NCBI GenBank assembly: GCA_947650365.1
Contig: OX393557.1
Coordinates: 26,008,385-26,072,384, forward strand
DNA length: 64,000 nt
Origin: Chamaelirium japonicum
Taxonomy: Eukaryota; Streptophyta; Magnoliopsida; Liliales; Melanthiaceae
Reading direction: 5' to 3'
Every line of letters starts with the position of its first letter. The stretch's first letter is position 1. Of this stretch, positions 33,201 to 45,998 are shown in pieces. Under the pieces are notes generated by a model, which made no database searches, was not told where the DNA came from, and saw nothing but the letters and a program-made list of their open reading frames with translations. The translations under genes and the position numbers were made by a program.

Positions 33201-34200
33201 CAGCAGCAGCCACGGCCTCAGTTCTCATGCTCAAGGTCACCTCTCCATCAAGCAATCTTCTGCTTTCCCGAAACCCCTGAAGAGAGTTACAGGCATGGTT
33301 AGTGGATCCAGAATCCACAATCCAACTAGTAAAAGTACTATTACTTGAAAGAAATGATTCAACAACTAAAAGTTGTAGTTTACCTTCACCAGCATTCTGA
33401 GGTTTCTTGCAGTCCTTCTTCCAATGACCTTTCTGGTCACACCGGAAGCACTTCGTGCCCGGTTTCTTTGATTCTCCAGACCCAGAGGTTCCAGCAGAGT
33501 CCTGCACAGGCAGTGACTTAGGTTTCCTTTTATGTTTCTTGCCTTGAGGTTTACCAGGCTTCTTGAAGGATCTGTGTTGCACGTGAAGTGCTTTGCCCTT
33601 CTGCTTGAAGCCATCCTCAGCTGCCTGGAGAGCTCCCAGAAGCTCTGCATTTGTCATAGCCAACTTGTTTAAATTAAAGTTGGTGACAAAGCCTTCAAAG
33701 GCTCCAGACAGTGACGAGAGGAAGATGTCTGTCATCACCTCGCCTTCTAGCACAATGTCCATGGTAGCTAGTTCGTTCTGGAACCCAAACATTTTCATCA
33801 TGTGTTCCCGAACCAGCGTCCCATTGGACATCTTAGTGCCGACGAGTTTCTTGATGGTAAGGTATCGCGTAACGCGATTGTGACCTTCAAACATCTCCTT
33901 CAAATACAACATCATGTCAGAAGCGTCGGGCATCTCCTCGACTTGCTTTTGCAGAGTTGTTTGCAAGGATGCTATAATATAGCATTTACATATTTCATTA
34001 GATTCCTTCCAGTCAGTGAATGCCTTTAACTGTGCCTCTGTGGCATTGGGTCCTGGCAAATCTGGCTCAGGATCATTAAGGGCTGTCATGTGTTTACCAA
34101 TCCTTAGGACCAGGTATAGGTTGCGCTTCCAGTCCTCATAGTTGGGACCGGTAAGTTTGTGGTCATTAAGGATAGCGGACAGGGGGTCTAACTTAGTCAT
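30235..34200 (-). pseudogene. Copia-2 gag-pol, one frame with two stops
   Basis: One minus-strand frame runs 34200 to 30235, interrupted only by TGA at 32416-32418 (in integrase, after TPQQN) and TGA at 31660-31662 (before RT, after PIGCK, where W is usual). Domains in order: gag with LTGPNYEDWKRNLYLVL and knuckle CFRCDQKGHWKKDC; protease WIVDSGSTNHAC; pre-integrase HLRLGH...CESC; integrase HSDVCGPM, FIDDYS; RT with [30 protein letters not shown] near 31215; RNase H with DSTTEAEY near 30590. Each stop is one change from a usual sense codon. The C-terminus DPFTKAIP...MGVK is intact. Confidence 0.95.
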
Positions 34201-35934
34201 CTGAAAATAAAGATTGAATAATGAGTATGCATAAAAACTTATTTTATGGATTTTTAAAACAAGCTAATTATATCCATATGTCAACGCTACCCTCAAGCGA
34301 AGTCATTACCATGGATTAATTAACCATGTATGTAAGATCTCAGAATCGACTGTACCTGCCCTAGGGGGCATCATACAGCGTCAATCCGCTTACATGGGCC
34401 TTTTCCTTGACCCTGTCCAAATCTGCCAACTAAGGGCTGTGATGGACCATGGTTATCTTTCGGCCAGTACCACGTGATCACCGTTGTCTTCGCAACGAAT
34501 ACCTCACGTGTACTTAGGATGCTTACCCACGAGCCTAAGCAATTACGACACGGGAGTTCATGCGGCCCCCACTAGGGTGGGATAAAAAGCCCTTCTCTCC
34601 TGGCCCCGTAATCGCCATATCCTCAGGGAGGTCATTAAGTAATTTGGCATGGAAACACACAGCTCCCACCCTAGGGGGTGTGAAGTTATGCATCCCCACC
34701 CAAACACAAAACGACTGGCCGTGGAGGCCAGAGGATCTTATAAAAAGTCCTCTCATGCATCCCTTATAATTCTGAGGGTTATTTTGCGAGTATGAATTTA
34801 TGCAAATGCAAAGGTAGCGACCTCCTAAATACTAGACCCTGGTCACACCATGCTCCCACTAGCGTTCAAGCCCTTCGCCTAGCATTAATCACTCTCGGAA
34901 TATCATAGTCCCTGCCTCAAGTGGATTTCTCCATTCAAGGGTCACATTACATATTCCAAGAATATCGATGCTTTGCAAAATTGGTTATCACGCTAATGCT
35001 CTGGAGCTAATCCTAGAGTCAGACTCACTGGAAAGGACTCCCACTAGTCATGGCGCCTTGATTATAGATTTGACAATTGATGTTCAATGGATCTCCATCT
35101 CATCTTTGATTTCGATGCTGGCCAAATAGGCACACCCGACTAGTCGGGTGCTCTCCTAATGGTGGCATAACCATATGTGATGGGATCCCACTAACATCAA
35201 AAGTCAACTAAATAATAGGCGTCATCTAGCGGGATCCTAACCTCAAACAGTCGCTTGGACCGGAGGGGAAAGGCATCCCTCTGAAAACAGATAATCACAT
35301 TATCTCATCGGGGTTCGATATGAAGCATAAAGAACTAATTAAAGAAAGCAACCATTAAAGCTGAATTAAGTTCAGGGTCCGACCCCTGAACCTAATTAGC
35401 ACAGCGCAGGCCTCTAGCTTTCTTCGCAAGGTTCCTCGGTCTGGCTCCTCCGTCGCGCTCGCGAATACTTTGCCGGATCGTCTTCATCCTCCAGGGTTCC
35501 GCTTCCGCTCCCGATGGTGGATTTCTTTGGCACATCTTTCTTCTCGATCTGTAACCGAAAATTCTAGTACGCTTCGAGCAAGTGCTCGCTCGTACACAAT
35601 TTCCTAGAAAGAAAAGAAAAAACACACCTAGGAAAAGGCCATGGGAAACCGAGGATGGACAAGCCCCATCACTCGCCCAATCATTGGCTCAATTACATAT
35701 CCACACATAGAAAGCAAATCCAGACAATTTGCTAACTCGGGGTCCGACCCCTGGTAGCAAGCACAAAGCATAGATCTAGATTTTTTATAGCGGCGCCCTG
35801 CAAGAATAATTAATAGAACAAGCACAATCTATACATATGCATGATCTAAGCGTAAGAACCCCGATGATCTCATGCATTCATCATGCGCACACATGTTGGT
35901 TTCATGAAAAAACATGAAACGCACACCACTAACC
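34201..35934 (-). other. Copia-2 leader, long untranslated region
   Basis: About 1.73 kb separates the primer-binding site from the gag start at 34200. No conserved domain or long ORF is seen in it. The length is unusual for Copia, where leaders are mostly a few hundred bases. Confidence 0.6.
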
Positions 35935-35950
35935 TGGCTTTGATACCAAT
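35935..35950 (-). other. Copia-2 primer-binding site
   Basis: On the minus strand the LTR is followed by ATTGGTATCAAAGCCAG, a variant of the initiator-Met site TGGTATCAGAGCC. Confidence 0.85.
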
Positions 35951-38082
35951 TGTTGGAAGTTAATCCGGGTCAGAGGCTCGCAGCGGAAGCGATTTGGCGG
36001 TCGAAAGACCGTTCATGGTGCACGTTACACGATTTAAACTTTCATAGAAACTAATCTATATATGTGTGCATGTGTATACACGAGAATCGAAAACCCCTAA
36101 CGGCAATCTAGCGTAATGATTAACTAGCATGGATGCAAATCATAATGCTCGCTAGATCTACATGTTAGATTACACATACCTTTCGTACGGATCTTTTAAC
36201 CACGGAGAATTGTCTTCTTTGTCGATGGAGACGAAAGATCGTTCGCGAAGATGCCGATGGTACGAATGGAGATGTTGCCTTCTTGTTCACCCGATCTCAC
36301 ACGATGCATGGAACGTCGCTCTTGGATCTCTGAGTGCCTCCAAAGAACGACCCTTCTCCTTCTTCAGAACTCCACGCGAGGAAGACGAAGTAGCAAGCGG
36401 GAAACGGGAGATGAAACGGGAGAGAACTCGAGAGATGAGAGGAGGGGGGGTTCGGATTTTCTTGGCTCATGGGGCCGGCGCCCATAGGTCCTTTTATAGG
36501 GCCGGCCTACCCCCTTGGATAAGGATCCAAGGGGATAATAACCCCCTCTCATTATCTCTCCATTATCTCCTTTTTATCTCTCCGCGTATTTATCCGTTTT
36601 CCCACTTTTTAGGGCTCGATCTTAACCGTTTTTATCGCCCCATCCCTATCCATATGGCTGGCCCTATAGATGAGGGATTCTTATCCCTACATCATAGGGC
36701 CGGCCCTAGCAAGGTGTCCCATCACTAGGGTCGGCCAACAGTGAGGTCCGGCAGAGTGAGGTTTTTACCAAAACGCCACGACGCCTCATTTTGACCATTT
36801 CTAGCGTGCGATACCTAGCGGCCATTACTTAAGTGATATCTACTAGTTACTTACTATTAACTGAGGCCACCAGAGGGTGCCTCTAGTAAAGTCAACTAGT
36901 CAACTCGCAACATACCCCGGTGCATCGCACCTATGCAGTGAAGTTCACTTATGGCTAGGGATTACTACATACGACTCCGCACTAGTCTCGGGCTCAACCC
37001 TTAGTACTCGTATGTAGTTACGCATCTACCGTGCTCTAGTGCCAAGCACACACGAAGCATATACTTCTTCCTTCCTCATGCTTATGGTGTTCCGAGGAGA
37101 CGGTTCAAGAACCGTACATAATGTTGATAAGGTGGAACCATCAGGGACCGGGGTTCATGGCTTCTAACTCAAGCTCGATCGACACACTACCCGAGTATAC
37201 CATCGATCCTCTGAGCTCGAGTTAACCTGCGTAGCCACCCAGAGTGCGACGCAGGCTGCACTCCAATTCACCCAGACTTACTATGTTCTCCATCATACCC
37301 CTGCTCTCCGCTTAGTAGTGGTAAACTCGTTGTCCCTCCACTTGATGCCATGATTCACTTCGAGCGGTGAAGACTACCGTCAGACTTGAATGATCATATG
37401 ACTTGGTTCCTTCCAGGTTGACCTATACATCGTACCTCTGATTACCCCGTCGAGTAATCGAACCCGGTCAACAGTCAAACTGATGACCACCAGGCCTGGG
37501 TTTGGTATAGTGTAAGTCACACCAAGGAACGCACCTACCTTCAGGGGTGTGGATGGCCTGCAGGAGTGACACGCTAATGCAACGCCAGCCGGGTAACCCA
37601 GTACACCGTGGTTTTGGATCACTGCATACGGATCCTCACACATTGGTGCGCCAAAGCACCACGCAACTGGTTAGTCCATCAGACGTGGTTCCTCAGGGTT
37701 TAGGACCGTTTTACCCTAAGCAGAAACACGGCTTAGTGTACCAGTGTCTGCTCACTGATCTGTACACCGTGTTAGTTCCGTTCAGCCACAGACACTGTGC
37801 CTGGTGATGACCATGGTGAAGACATCCCATGAACTGTCATCGCCAACAGCTTATCATGATGAGGCGACCAACCTGATCATAGCTGCAAACTTATTTAGGT
37901 TATACGGGACCAATCCACTTAGTCTTCAACTCAGTGGACTACCATATAACCATGGCTCTCTGTTCTCTAAAGAACACGTAACTATGTTACGCACCTATAT
38001 GCATCTCATATATATATAACTATCAATCTTTATTAGACCAAAACATAAAGTTTTACAAGCTTAGAACACATCAATCCTAACA
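35951..38082 (-). repeat. Copia-2 5' LTR
   Basis: This 2132-bp LTR is near-identical to 28089-30220. Confidence 0.93.
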
Positions 38083-38656
38083 GTATTCCCCAGCGATCTT
38101 TGCTCAGATCCGACAATCCTCCGGCGAGCTTAACTAAGATCCGACCATTCTCCAGCAATCACTACCCATGAATTTAGAAATATCTACCCGAAATCAACTC
38201 ATCTTTCTTCCTTCTAGATCTCTTCTTCTTTTCCTTTCCCCCATGCATGGCTGAAATTACCATCCCCCTTGTTCGTTCATCTTTGGTCAAAATGATGGAG
38301 GAGGAGGATAGAATGTGGTGGTGAGATGAGGAAAATGAGGTGGTGGTCGAAACCCTAATCCTTAATTGACGGTGGTTTGTCTTCGTTTTGTTATTTCTCT
38401 GAGAGGGTGTAGAGATCGATACTGTGTTCGGTGGCCTGACAAATGGTGGACGAAACCCTATCCCTCGATTGTAATCTCTTAGTAAAATCATAATCCTTGA
38501 ATGTAAGTATATATTTCTTTTGGTGTGCTTTCATGATCATCATCTGATCTGGTGGTCGATCTCCGAAAAAACTTCCCACCTCGAACCTTGCGACGTGCTT
38601 TCGGAAATACCCGGTGGTCGGATCTTGAACGTCGGAGCCTTTATCACCCCCAAAAA
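38083..38656 (+). mobile_element. LTR 3' part before gag, unit 2
   Basis: This continues the LTR interrupted at 28088. It ends CACCCCCAAAA rather than CAACA, a mutated LTR terminus. Confidence 0.55.
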
Positions 38657-38657
38657 G

Positions 38658-38670
38658 TGGTAAAAGAGCC
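38658..38670 (+). other. Mutated primer-binding site
   Basis: TGGTAAAAGAGCC carries two substitutions relative to TGGTATCAGAGCC in sister copies. Confidence 0.7.
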
Positions 38671-38708
38671 ATTGGTTCGATGCAAGGTTTCGAAATGGTG
38701 GAGTGGAG

Positions 38709-39100
38709 ATGGCATTAAGCAGACCTACCATGAAGTTTGACATAGAGAAGTTTGACGGAAAAATCAACTTTGGCTTTTGGCAAGACAAGTCAGGGATACA
38801 TTGATTCAAGCCAGGTAACGCAAGTCATTGAAGGGCGTGAAGCCGACGGATATGAAGGACGTAGATTAGGAAAAATATGAGTTAAAGATTGCGAGCAGAA
38901 TTCGACTATGTCTGGCGAAGAACATCTTGCCACACGTGTCGTGAGAAGGTTCTACAGTAAAACTTTGGGCAAAGCTGGAGGAGTCTATATGATGAAGTCA
39001 CTCACTAACCATCTATATATCAAGCAGAAGTTGTTTACGCTTAGGATGGAGGATGAACCAGATATGAGAGATATTCAACTAAATTAGATTAAAGTTCAAG
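38709..39100 (+). pseudogene. Degenerate Copia gag, unit 2
   Basis: This starts SRPTMKFDIEKFDGKINFGFW, then breaks at a frameshift near DTLIQAR. It shares the TAG after KDVD and the shifted KSLTNH...KQKLFTLRMEDEPDMRDIQ block with the other units. Confidence 0.75.
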
Positions 39101-39318
39101 AGAGGGAGATCTAAGGCGGGGTGAATCCACCACTAGCTTTATACTATGCTAGTTTAAGCTAATGGAATTTACTATTTCTACTAGATGATTCGACCTATCA
39201 TAGCTAAAATCCTTGATGGAGTTTGAAGAAGAATCCTACAACTATCAATGGCTTGAATCATGCATCTTCAGTTAGTACGATCTTTCTTCAATTGAGCACG
39301 GATCATCTTCAGTAAGAA
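39101..39318. other. Spacer before unit 3
   Basis: This matches 7266-7480. No coding signal. Confidence 0.4.
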
Positions 39319-39844
39319 TGCATTATTCATCTTATCAAAAGATTATAGGTAAGATTATATTCAAATAAAATACCCTACCATTGTGCACATAGTATGTATT
39401 ATCTGCGGTGGGCACGATCCATCCCTTTTAGGACATGGATCATCTTCCCCAAGTATGACACATTATTTGCCCGATTGTGGGTAAAATGAAATTATATGCA
39501 TAATAATTATAAACAATGAGTTTTACTCTCACAACACATATCTCATGTCCTAAATATGAAATATGAGAGCAAGCAATATTTGATTTTATCAGTACTCTTC
39601 TACTGAGATGAAGTATACTAGCTAGGATGAAATTCGATCCACTTATTTCTATAGTTTTCTGATAGGAATCATTAGAAAACTATCAGAACGATAGCGTAGG
39701 AGGTGAGCAAAGCAAAGCACAGTGAACCCCCGAAGTTATCTGTGTAGCTTCTCGAGCCACCCTATAACCATCAAAAATATACAACAAAAACGATAGAACA
39801 TAATAGAACATGCTAATCTCTAGTGTAAAACTGTGCATGCAAGC

Positions 39845-42176
39845 ATGGCACATCCATTGGTTGGCTTGGCCGAGTTGTAGCCCGACCGAGATTAAAAAAA
39901 GAGGGACTTAGTGATAGCTCCCTGACAAAGGTATCAACTTGCAATAAGCCCTTCTACAAGTTCAGCATTGCAATAGCTTCCTTTTGAAATCACGCCAAAC
40001 CAAATAGAAAAATAGGACAATAACGCCCAAGCAAAGTTAATTAAATTTATATTTTGTATCATCAACTTATCACGAATAATTTTTTGCATGAAAATCAATT
40101 AAAATCACTCCAAATTGTCGATTTAAAACCACAAAACAATTTAATTTTTTATTGTGTATATTTTCATTAAAAAAATTGTTCTGTCAACAAACCAAATAGT
40201 TACTCTTTTTTACCAATTTATTATTCTTTATGTGTTAGATAGAATCAACTTGGCTTCGCATAGTTAAAACCATTTTTGAAAAAAAAAATCATATTGTGAC
40301 CAAATGAGCAGAAATATTGTTACAATCAATCGCCAATTAAGGTATTTTGTCATATCAAATTGTTAACTCTTTGCTAAAAGATTGTTACCCTTTACTAATT
40401 ATTACTATTTTACTACGATTGTTACACTTTATATCTAGGGTTAAAATTATCATCTACAAAATTTCCTTATTACATGTGCTTAATAGAAGGAGCCCGCGTT
40501 AGCCAGAACTAACAAATTTTCTCTTTACCAATTTTTACTCTATTGCTATAATTTTTACACTTTATTTATAAGGGTAAAATTATCATTTAAATTTTTTTGT
40601 TATTATATGTGCATGGGAGAAGGAGCTCGCGTTAGACAAAGTCCAACTACAAGGGCTTAACGTTAAGTTCAAAGTTTACATACCCTTAACATTAAACAAA
40701 AACCTTTTTAAGGAGCTAACATTTATATCCCTTAAAAAAAGCTCAATAATGCCCTGCACATTAACTACCACGTAAGCTGGGAATGGGAGAGCACTCCAAC
40801 GGAATCGTCAAAATCTCCATTTTTTTGGGTAAAATGACCAAATCACGACCCATGAAAACAATCTTTACATGGACTATTCTGGAAATTAAGAAAGTCAATA
40901 GACTTTCATTCAATGCAAACTGAGGCCCACTATTCTTAGGTTTTCCTGCTTCTCTCATCCACCTCAGGGAGAAGAGTAGGGAAATTTGGAGAAGCCCGTT
41001 GGAGCTCCCTTTTGATTGCTTTCTCCATTTCTTTAGGTAAAACAAGGAAGAAATCTAAATGAGCTCGTTGGAGGGGAAAATTTTCAGCACAATCTATGTA
41101 CACTACAAATGTGGGTCCCACAGTGATTCAAGAGACATGGGATAGCAGGCCCCACCACATGGGGGAAGTTGCCCCCAGCACTTAGAGCTGGCTGATAGGC
41201 TCTGGGCAACGGTTAGCGTACGTAGGATGTCGAAATTTTCCCACATTGGAGATGCTCTTATAGCCTGCCCGACCCTGCCACTAGTGCAGCTCTGCCAAGT
41301 CGCTACTTGCAAGTCAAAACACACACAAAAAAAATTATCACTGATTCTCCCGTCAAAAAAAAAAAATCAAACTCAATCCGTTGGTCGCTCCTCTTCGTCA
41401 CGACTCCAAGAAGGCAGGAATGCCGCCCAGCCCGCCCTCCCAGTAGGCCTTTATCGCCGTGAGCTCTCCTCTTCTTCATGTCGCGCGCGAACTTCTCCAA
41501 CACCAAGAACACCGCCCTCCTTCGCATTCATCGATCCCCGCGGCTGCACCTACCCTCCCTCTTCCCTCTGGATTCCGGCCTCACCTCTTGCCTAAGGTAG
41601 AGTCCCGAGTCCCGACTCCGAGAATCAATAATGAAATCAAACAACCAAATCGACTTTGTGATTTCGCAATGTGGAGGTTTTGAAATTTGTAGGTTTAGAT
41701 TTTTTTTTTCGTTAGAAAGGCTTAGAATTTCCATTGGCAATAGAATTTTCTAATTATCTATTTGCAGCTGTGATATCGGCGCAGTGGCATAATCTATTTG
41801 CAGTACCTTTGTTTGCTTACGTTTTCTAATTATAATCCTCGCACGTTAGATTAACCACACTAAGTTTTTGATTCACACATCATTATTCATTGTCTTGAGT
41901 CCATAGCAGTATTGTTCCTTACTTTCTTACTTCAGCTTCAGACCACATTTAGATATGATCTTTAATGTTTATTATTTTTCATTTATTAGAATTTCTTGCC
42001 TTGTATTGTGTTTCTTCTACCTTTTGGATTTAAATCGTGTTTTTTCATGGTACACTTTTTGTACTCAGCTCAGATTAAAAAAACTTGGTTACTATTTCTT
42101 TACTGTATAAAGTTTCATTATAAAAGATTTAGTTTAGCTTCATCCTAGTTCAAAATAAATTCCTAGCTACGCCCCT
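39845..42176. mobile_element. hAT-like element splitting gene B, copy 3
   Basis: TSDs ATGCAAGC (39837-39844) and ATGCAAGG (42177-42184) are the same pair as in copy 1. The left end is damaged (ATGGCACATCC), the right end reads AGCTACGCCCCT. It is shorter than copy 1 mainly because the Cassandra-type LTR is absent, giving the empty site near 41390. Confidence 0.6.
40787..41258. mobile_element. MITE-like inverted repeat, copy 3
   Basis: Arms GAGAGCACTCCAACGG and CCACATTGGAGATGCTCTT, as in the other units. Confidence 0.45.
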
Positions 42177-42198
42177 ATGCAAGGCCAATTTATTTTTG

Positions 42199-42298
42199 TC
42201 AGACGGGGTGATGGACGATACCCACTGTCAACTGACGGACAATGGGGTTCTAGGATAAAGACTCCTCACCGTCGTCTCCTTTAGCTTTTAAGTGCAAC
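42199..42298 (-). pseudogene. Small gene B, exon 2 remnant, unit 3
   Basis: This keeps the TGCAG acceptor and the GEK...NP region in altered frame. It is joined to LINE-A where exon 1 should be. Confidence 0.35.
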
Positions 42299-43150
42299 CT
42301 GCATTATCCCTAATGAGATCGTCAACAATTACATCCCAGAAAAACCTATAAAACTCTTTGTTAAATCCATCAGGTCCCGGTGTCGTGTTTGTCGCACAGG
42401 CATACACTACACGCTGGATCTTTCCCGGATCCGGGATGCGAATGAGGAGCTCATTCATGTTCGGGGAGATGCATCGCGTGAAGTCCTCCAAGTCCTGGAG
42501 TTTAAACTCCCTTGCACTTGTCCACTATTGCTCAAAGAAGTGGACTAAATTTTCTTTCACAGCTCCTGATTCCTCTATCACCATGTTTCCATTATGTAGT
42601 CCACAAATACTGTTATGAGACCGATGTGCTTTAGTACATGCTTGAAAGAATTTTGTATTCCGATCTCGTAGCCACTTGACCCTAGACTTCTGTGTCCATA
42701 GTCTCTTCTCCTGAGTCAAAGTCCACTCTAGTTGAGCTTGCACCTACTCCATCTCAGCATTAAGCTCCCCCTGGTTAGCGATCCGATTTCCCTTCCTCTC
42801 AAGGTCCCGCCATAACGACTTCACCACAACTTTGATATTACCTATTGTATTCTTGTTTCAATACGCTAAAGCAGATCGAGTAATGGGCAGGTTTGCTGAG
42901 CACAATGTTTCCGAAATCTAACAGTTTCGGACAACCTCCCGACAATCAGGTCGTTGTAGCCAAGAGTTATTGAGCCCCCCCGTCTGTTATTACACCAAGT
43001 AAAATGTTCGCCTCATAAACAAACATCCTGTAGCCCACTCCGAACCATTTATGCCCATAATATCTCTCTATCACACTCCAAAGTACTCGTATTCACTGTA
43101 GATATCATGATCGGACTTGCCCGGGGACATGTGACGACCATATGTAGCAT
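42299..43150 (-). pseudogene. LINE-A remnant, unit 3
   Basis: This has the same extent as in unit 1: the endonuclease tail in broken frame, the linker LTQEKRLWTQKSRVKWLRDRN and TPGPDGFNKEF. A stop splits the two reading blocks at about 42490-42525. No catalytic RT blocks. Confidence 0.7.
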
Positions 43151-43495
43151 CCAAAATATAACTAAAGCTTATGTATGATAATACAGAGCAATTCAATGGA
43201 GATTACCCTTTTAAACTAGGTAATACATGGTAAAAAACCATGTATCTTATTATATATAAGCATTACGGATCAATACAATACTCTCGTATTGAGATGAAGC
43301 TAGTGAACAAGGACAGGATTTCATCCACTAATTTCTATAGTTTTCAGATGGGAACCATTAGAAACCTATCACAACGATAGCGTAGGAGACGAGCAAATTA
43401 AGCAAAGCAAAGCGAACCCCCGAAGTTATTATCGACGTAGATCCCTGTATCACCCTATAGCCATCGAAAACATACAACGAAAATGATAGAACATG
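43151..43495 (-). other. 3' flank of gene A, unit 3
   Basis: This is homologous to 4231-4558, with a small insertion in the AGCAAAGC tract. Confidence 0.45.
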
Positions 43496-43746
43496 TTAAT
43501 TCCTAGTGTAAAAATGGTCCATTAGTTTCATCTGACGGGGTGATTTGATAATACCCACATTACTTGGACTACGAACAACGGGAGCATTAGGATCAACATT
43601 TTTCTCGCCAGCTTCCCCCTCGGATGCAAGCGCAACCTATATATGTAATCCGAAAGATAATGATCAATGGAGACAACTTCAGTCCTCGTATATGTGACTG
43701 TGACTGTGACGAGGAGCAGCAGGGACAGTGCAAGCAGCTTCGCCAT
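43496..43746 (-). pseudogene. Small gene A, copy 3, splice donor deleted
   Basis: The signal peptide MAKLLALSLLLLVTVTVT is intact, but a deletion removes the end of exon 1 and the donor, joining it to the middle of the intron. Read through, it gives a false 72-residue ORF (43528-43746). Exon 2 (43496-43636) is still open, with GEKNVDPNAPVVRSP (RR changed to RS) and SNVGIIKSPRQMK. Confidence 0.5.
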
Positions 43747-44124
43747 GGCTGCGCGTGGAGGAGCTAGGGCTTAGGATTTACACAAACTCTCTTGAGCTAG
43801 TGGAGGAGCCGGGTGGGAAACGACCATTTTGAAGGAGTCTTATAGCTCGATCCGGGCAACAAGAAAGATCCATATGAGACAGGCCGTTCTCTCTGTTGTC
43901 TGTGGTGGTCGTCTACTCTAACATCAGTTGAATTATATGACAATTACAATGATAACACCTCTTGTTTACCCGCATCTCTTTAAACAGGCAAGATCTGATT
44001 TTTTTTTCACTTGAGAGAAAAATAAATGGCAGGAGAGAGAGAGGGTTCTAGTGCATGCATATTCTGCCAACTCCGCCGCCTGGCTTCACCTCCAACCCAT
44101 ACCACCTCATAACCCACCTCCACC
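43747..44124. other. 5' flank of gene A, unit 3, shortened
   Basis: This resembles 26891-27420 but has an internal deletion around 43920-43970. No gene. Confidence 0.4.
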
Positions 44125-44745
44125 TGGGGCTGTAGCTTAGGCGGGTTGGACCCGACCCAACCCGAATTTTGGGTGGGTTTGGGTTGATGTATTTGAAGAT
44201 TGGGTTGGGTTAGGATTGAAAAAATACAACCCGAGTTGAATTTGGGTCGGGCTCGGGTTGAGGGGTCGGGCAACCTCACCCAACCCAAACCCGAGACATA
44301 TGTATACCTATGCGTTTGTTATATATAGTTAATAATCACAAACATCCTGCTGTTTAGGGGTCGCAGTCACAGTCACAGTCATCCGTTTCACCCAGTCCCA
44401 TATTATTTATTTACTTCTTACTTATTAAATGGACATTATCTAATGATCTAGTAAATTGTATGGATAAAATTGCGAAAAAAAAGTTGTATGGTAGTGTGAA
44501 CAAGTATTAGTTTTTTTAAAAATTTTGATATTCAAAGGGTAAAATTTTATATAATAATTATACCCGAACCTGCACAACCCGACCCATCCTACCAACTTAG
44601 GCTAACCCGAGCCCAAGCCGAGTATAGTAATTTTTGCTTGGGTTGGGCTTGGGCTTGGCATCTCGGGTTAGGTTGGGGGTTTTAGTACTTGGGTTTGGCT
44701 TGGGATGACCCTAGCCCGACCCAACCCGCCGGAGTTGCAGCCCTA
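44125..44745. mobile_element. hAT MITE of the CCCGACC-rich family, unit 3
   Basis: It runs from TGGGGCTGTAGCTTAGGCGG to GGAGTTGCAGCCCTA, so the right terminus is the best preserved of the in-unit copies. Confidence 0.7.
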
Positions 44746-45348
44746 CTGCCATCCTCTGGCGATCTCTGCCCAGATCCGATATTCTCCAGTGATCTTTGCC
44801 TAGATCCGGCCATCCTCCGGCGAGCTTTACTAAGATTCGACCATTCTCCAGGAATCTATACCCATGAATTTAGAAAGATCTACCCGAAATCAACTCATCT
44901 TTCTTCCTTCTAGATCTCTTCTTATTTTCCTTTCCCCCATGCATGGCCAAAATTACCATCCCCCTTGTTCGTTCATCTTAGGTCGAAATGATGGAGGAGG
45001 GTGGTGGAATGTGGTGGTGAGAGGAGGAGAACGAGGTGGTGGTCGAAACCCTAATCCTTGATTGACGGTGGTTTGTCCTCATTGTGTTATTGTTCTAAGA
45101 GGGTGTAGAGATCGATACTGTGTGTAGTGGCCTGACAAATGGTCACCCATTGTCTGACGATTGTAATCTCTTAGTAAAATCCTAATCCTTGATTGTAGGT
45201 ATATATTTCTTTTGGTGCGCTAGCATGATCAACATCTTCACTGGTGGTCGATCTGCGAAAAAACTTCCCACCTCGAACCTTGCGACATGCTTTCGGAAAG
45301 ACCCGGTAGTCGGATCTTGAACGTCGGAGCCTTTATCACCCCCAACAA
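44746..45348 (+). mobile_element. LTR 3' part before gag, unit 3
   Basis: This ends CACCCCCAACA two bases before the primer-binding site. It is the same block as 6234-6834. Confidence 0.6.
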
Positions 45349-45349
45349 G

Positions 45350-45362
45350 TGGTATCAGTGCC
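45350..45362 (+). other. Primer-binding site, unit 3
   Basis: TGGTATCAGTGCC, one change from the Met-tRNA consensus. Confidence 0.75.
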
Positions 45363-45400
45363 ATTGGTTCGACGCAAGGTTTCAAAGTGGTGGAGTGGAG

Positions 45401-45785
45401 ATGGCATTGAGCGAACCTACCATGAAGTTTGACATAGAGAAATTTGATGGAAAAATGAACTTTGGCTTGTGGCAAGACAAGTCAGGGATACGTTGATTCA
45501 AGCCAGGTTACGCAAGTCACTGAAGGGCGTGAAGCCGGTGGATATGAAGAACGTATATTAGGAAGAATATGAGTTAAAGACTGCGAGCAGAATTCGGCTA
45601 TGTCTGGCGAAGAACATCTTGACACACGTGTCGAGAGAAGGTTCTACAATAAAACTTTGGGCAAAGCTGGAGGCGTCTACATGATGAACTCACTCACTAA
45701 CCGTCTATATATCAAACAGAAGTTGTTTACGCTTAGGATGGAGGATGAACCAGATATGAGAGATATTCAACTAAATTAGATTAAA
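45401..45785 (+). pseudogene. Degenerate Copia gag, unit 3
   Basis: This reads EPTMKFDIEKFDGKMNFGLWQ, then the shared frameshift and stop. Later blocks SLTNRLYIKQ and FTLRMEDEPDMRDIQ are recognisable. Confidence 0.75.
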
Positions 45786-45993
45786 GTTCAAGAGAGGAAG
45801 ATCTAAGGCGGGGCGAATCCACCACTTGCTTTATACTACGCTAGTTTAAGCTTATAGAATTTACTATTTCTACTGGATGATTCGATCTATCATGGCTAAA
45901 ATCCTTGATGGAGTTTGAAGAAGGATCCTACAACTTGTCAATGGCATGAATCATGTATCTTCAGTTAGTACGATCTGTCTCCAATTGAGCACG
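45786..45993. other. Spacer between gag remnant and solo LTR
   Basis: This is homologous to 7266-7480 and has no coding signal. Confidence 0.4.
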
Positions 45994-45998
45994 GATCG

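Larger units (their letters stand above)
28089..38082 (-). mobile_element. Copia-2, full-length Ty1/copia retrotransposon (9994 bp)
   Basis: Two LTRs of exactly 2132 bp (28089-30220, 35951-38082) start TGTTGG and end CCTAACA, with TSD GTATT at 28084-28088 and 38083-38087. It is inserted in the LTR remnant that precedes gag in every unit; the empty site is at about 6265. The LTRs differ at few positions by eye, so insertion is recent. All coding is on the minus strand. Confidence 0.95.
7481..39318. repeat. Composite repeat unit, copy 2, expanded by insertions
   Basis: This follows the same block order as unit 1 but is swollen by a long LINE-B, a hAT-like element with nested Copia-1, MITEs, a poly(A) retroposon and Copia-2. 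It keeps gene B exon 1, which unit 1 lost, and the longest LINE-A. Unit 5 is its closest relative in the window: both share a duplicated CAATAATGCC word near 8870 and 61900. Confidence 0.75.

Noticed and set aside
36162..36728. A 188-residue ORF in the Copia-2 LTR
   Set aside because: The partner LTR at 28300 breaks the same frame with one extra G; low-complexity LTR sequence.
43528..43746. A 72-residue single-exon secreted protein
   Set aside because: Comparison with other copies shows it is read-through from exon 1 into the intron after loss of the splice donor.
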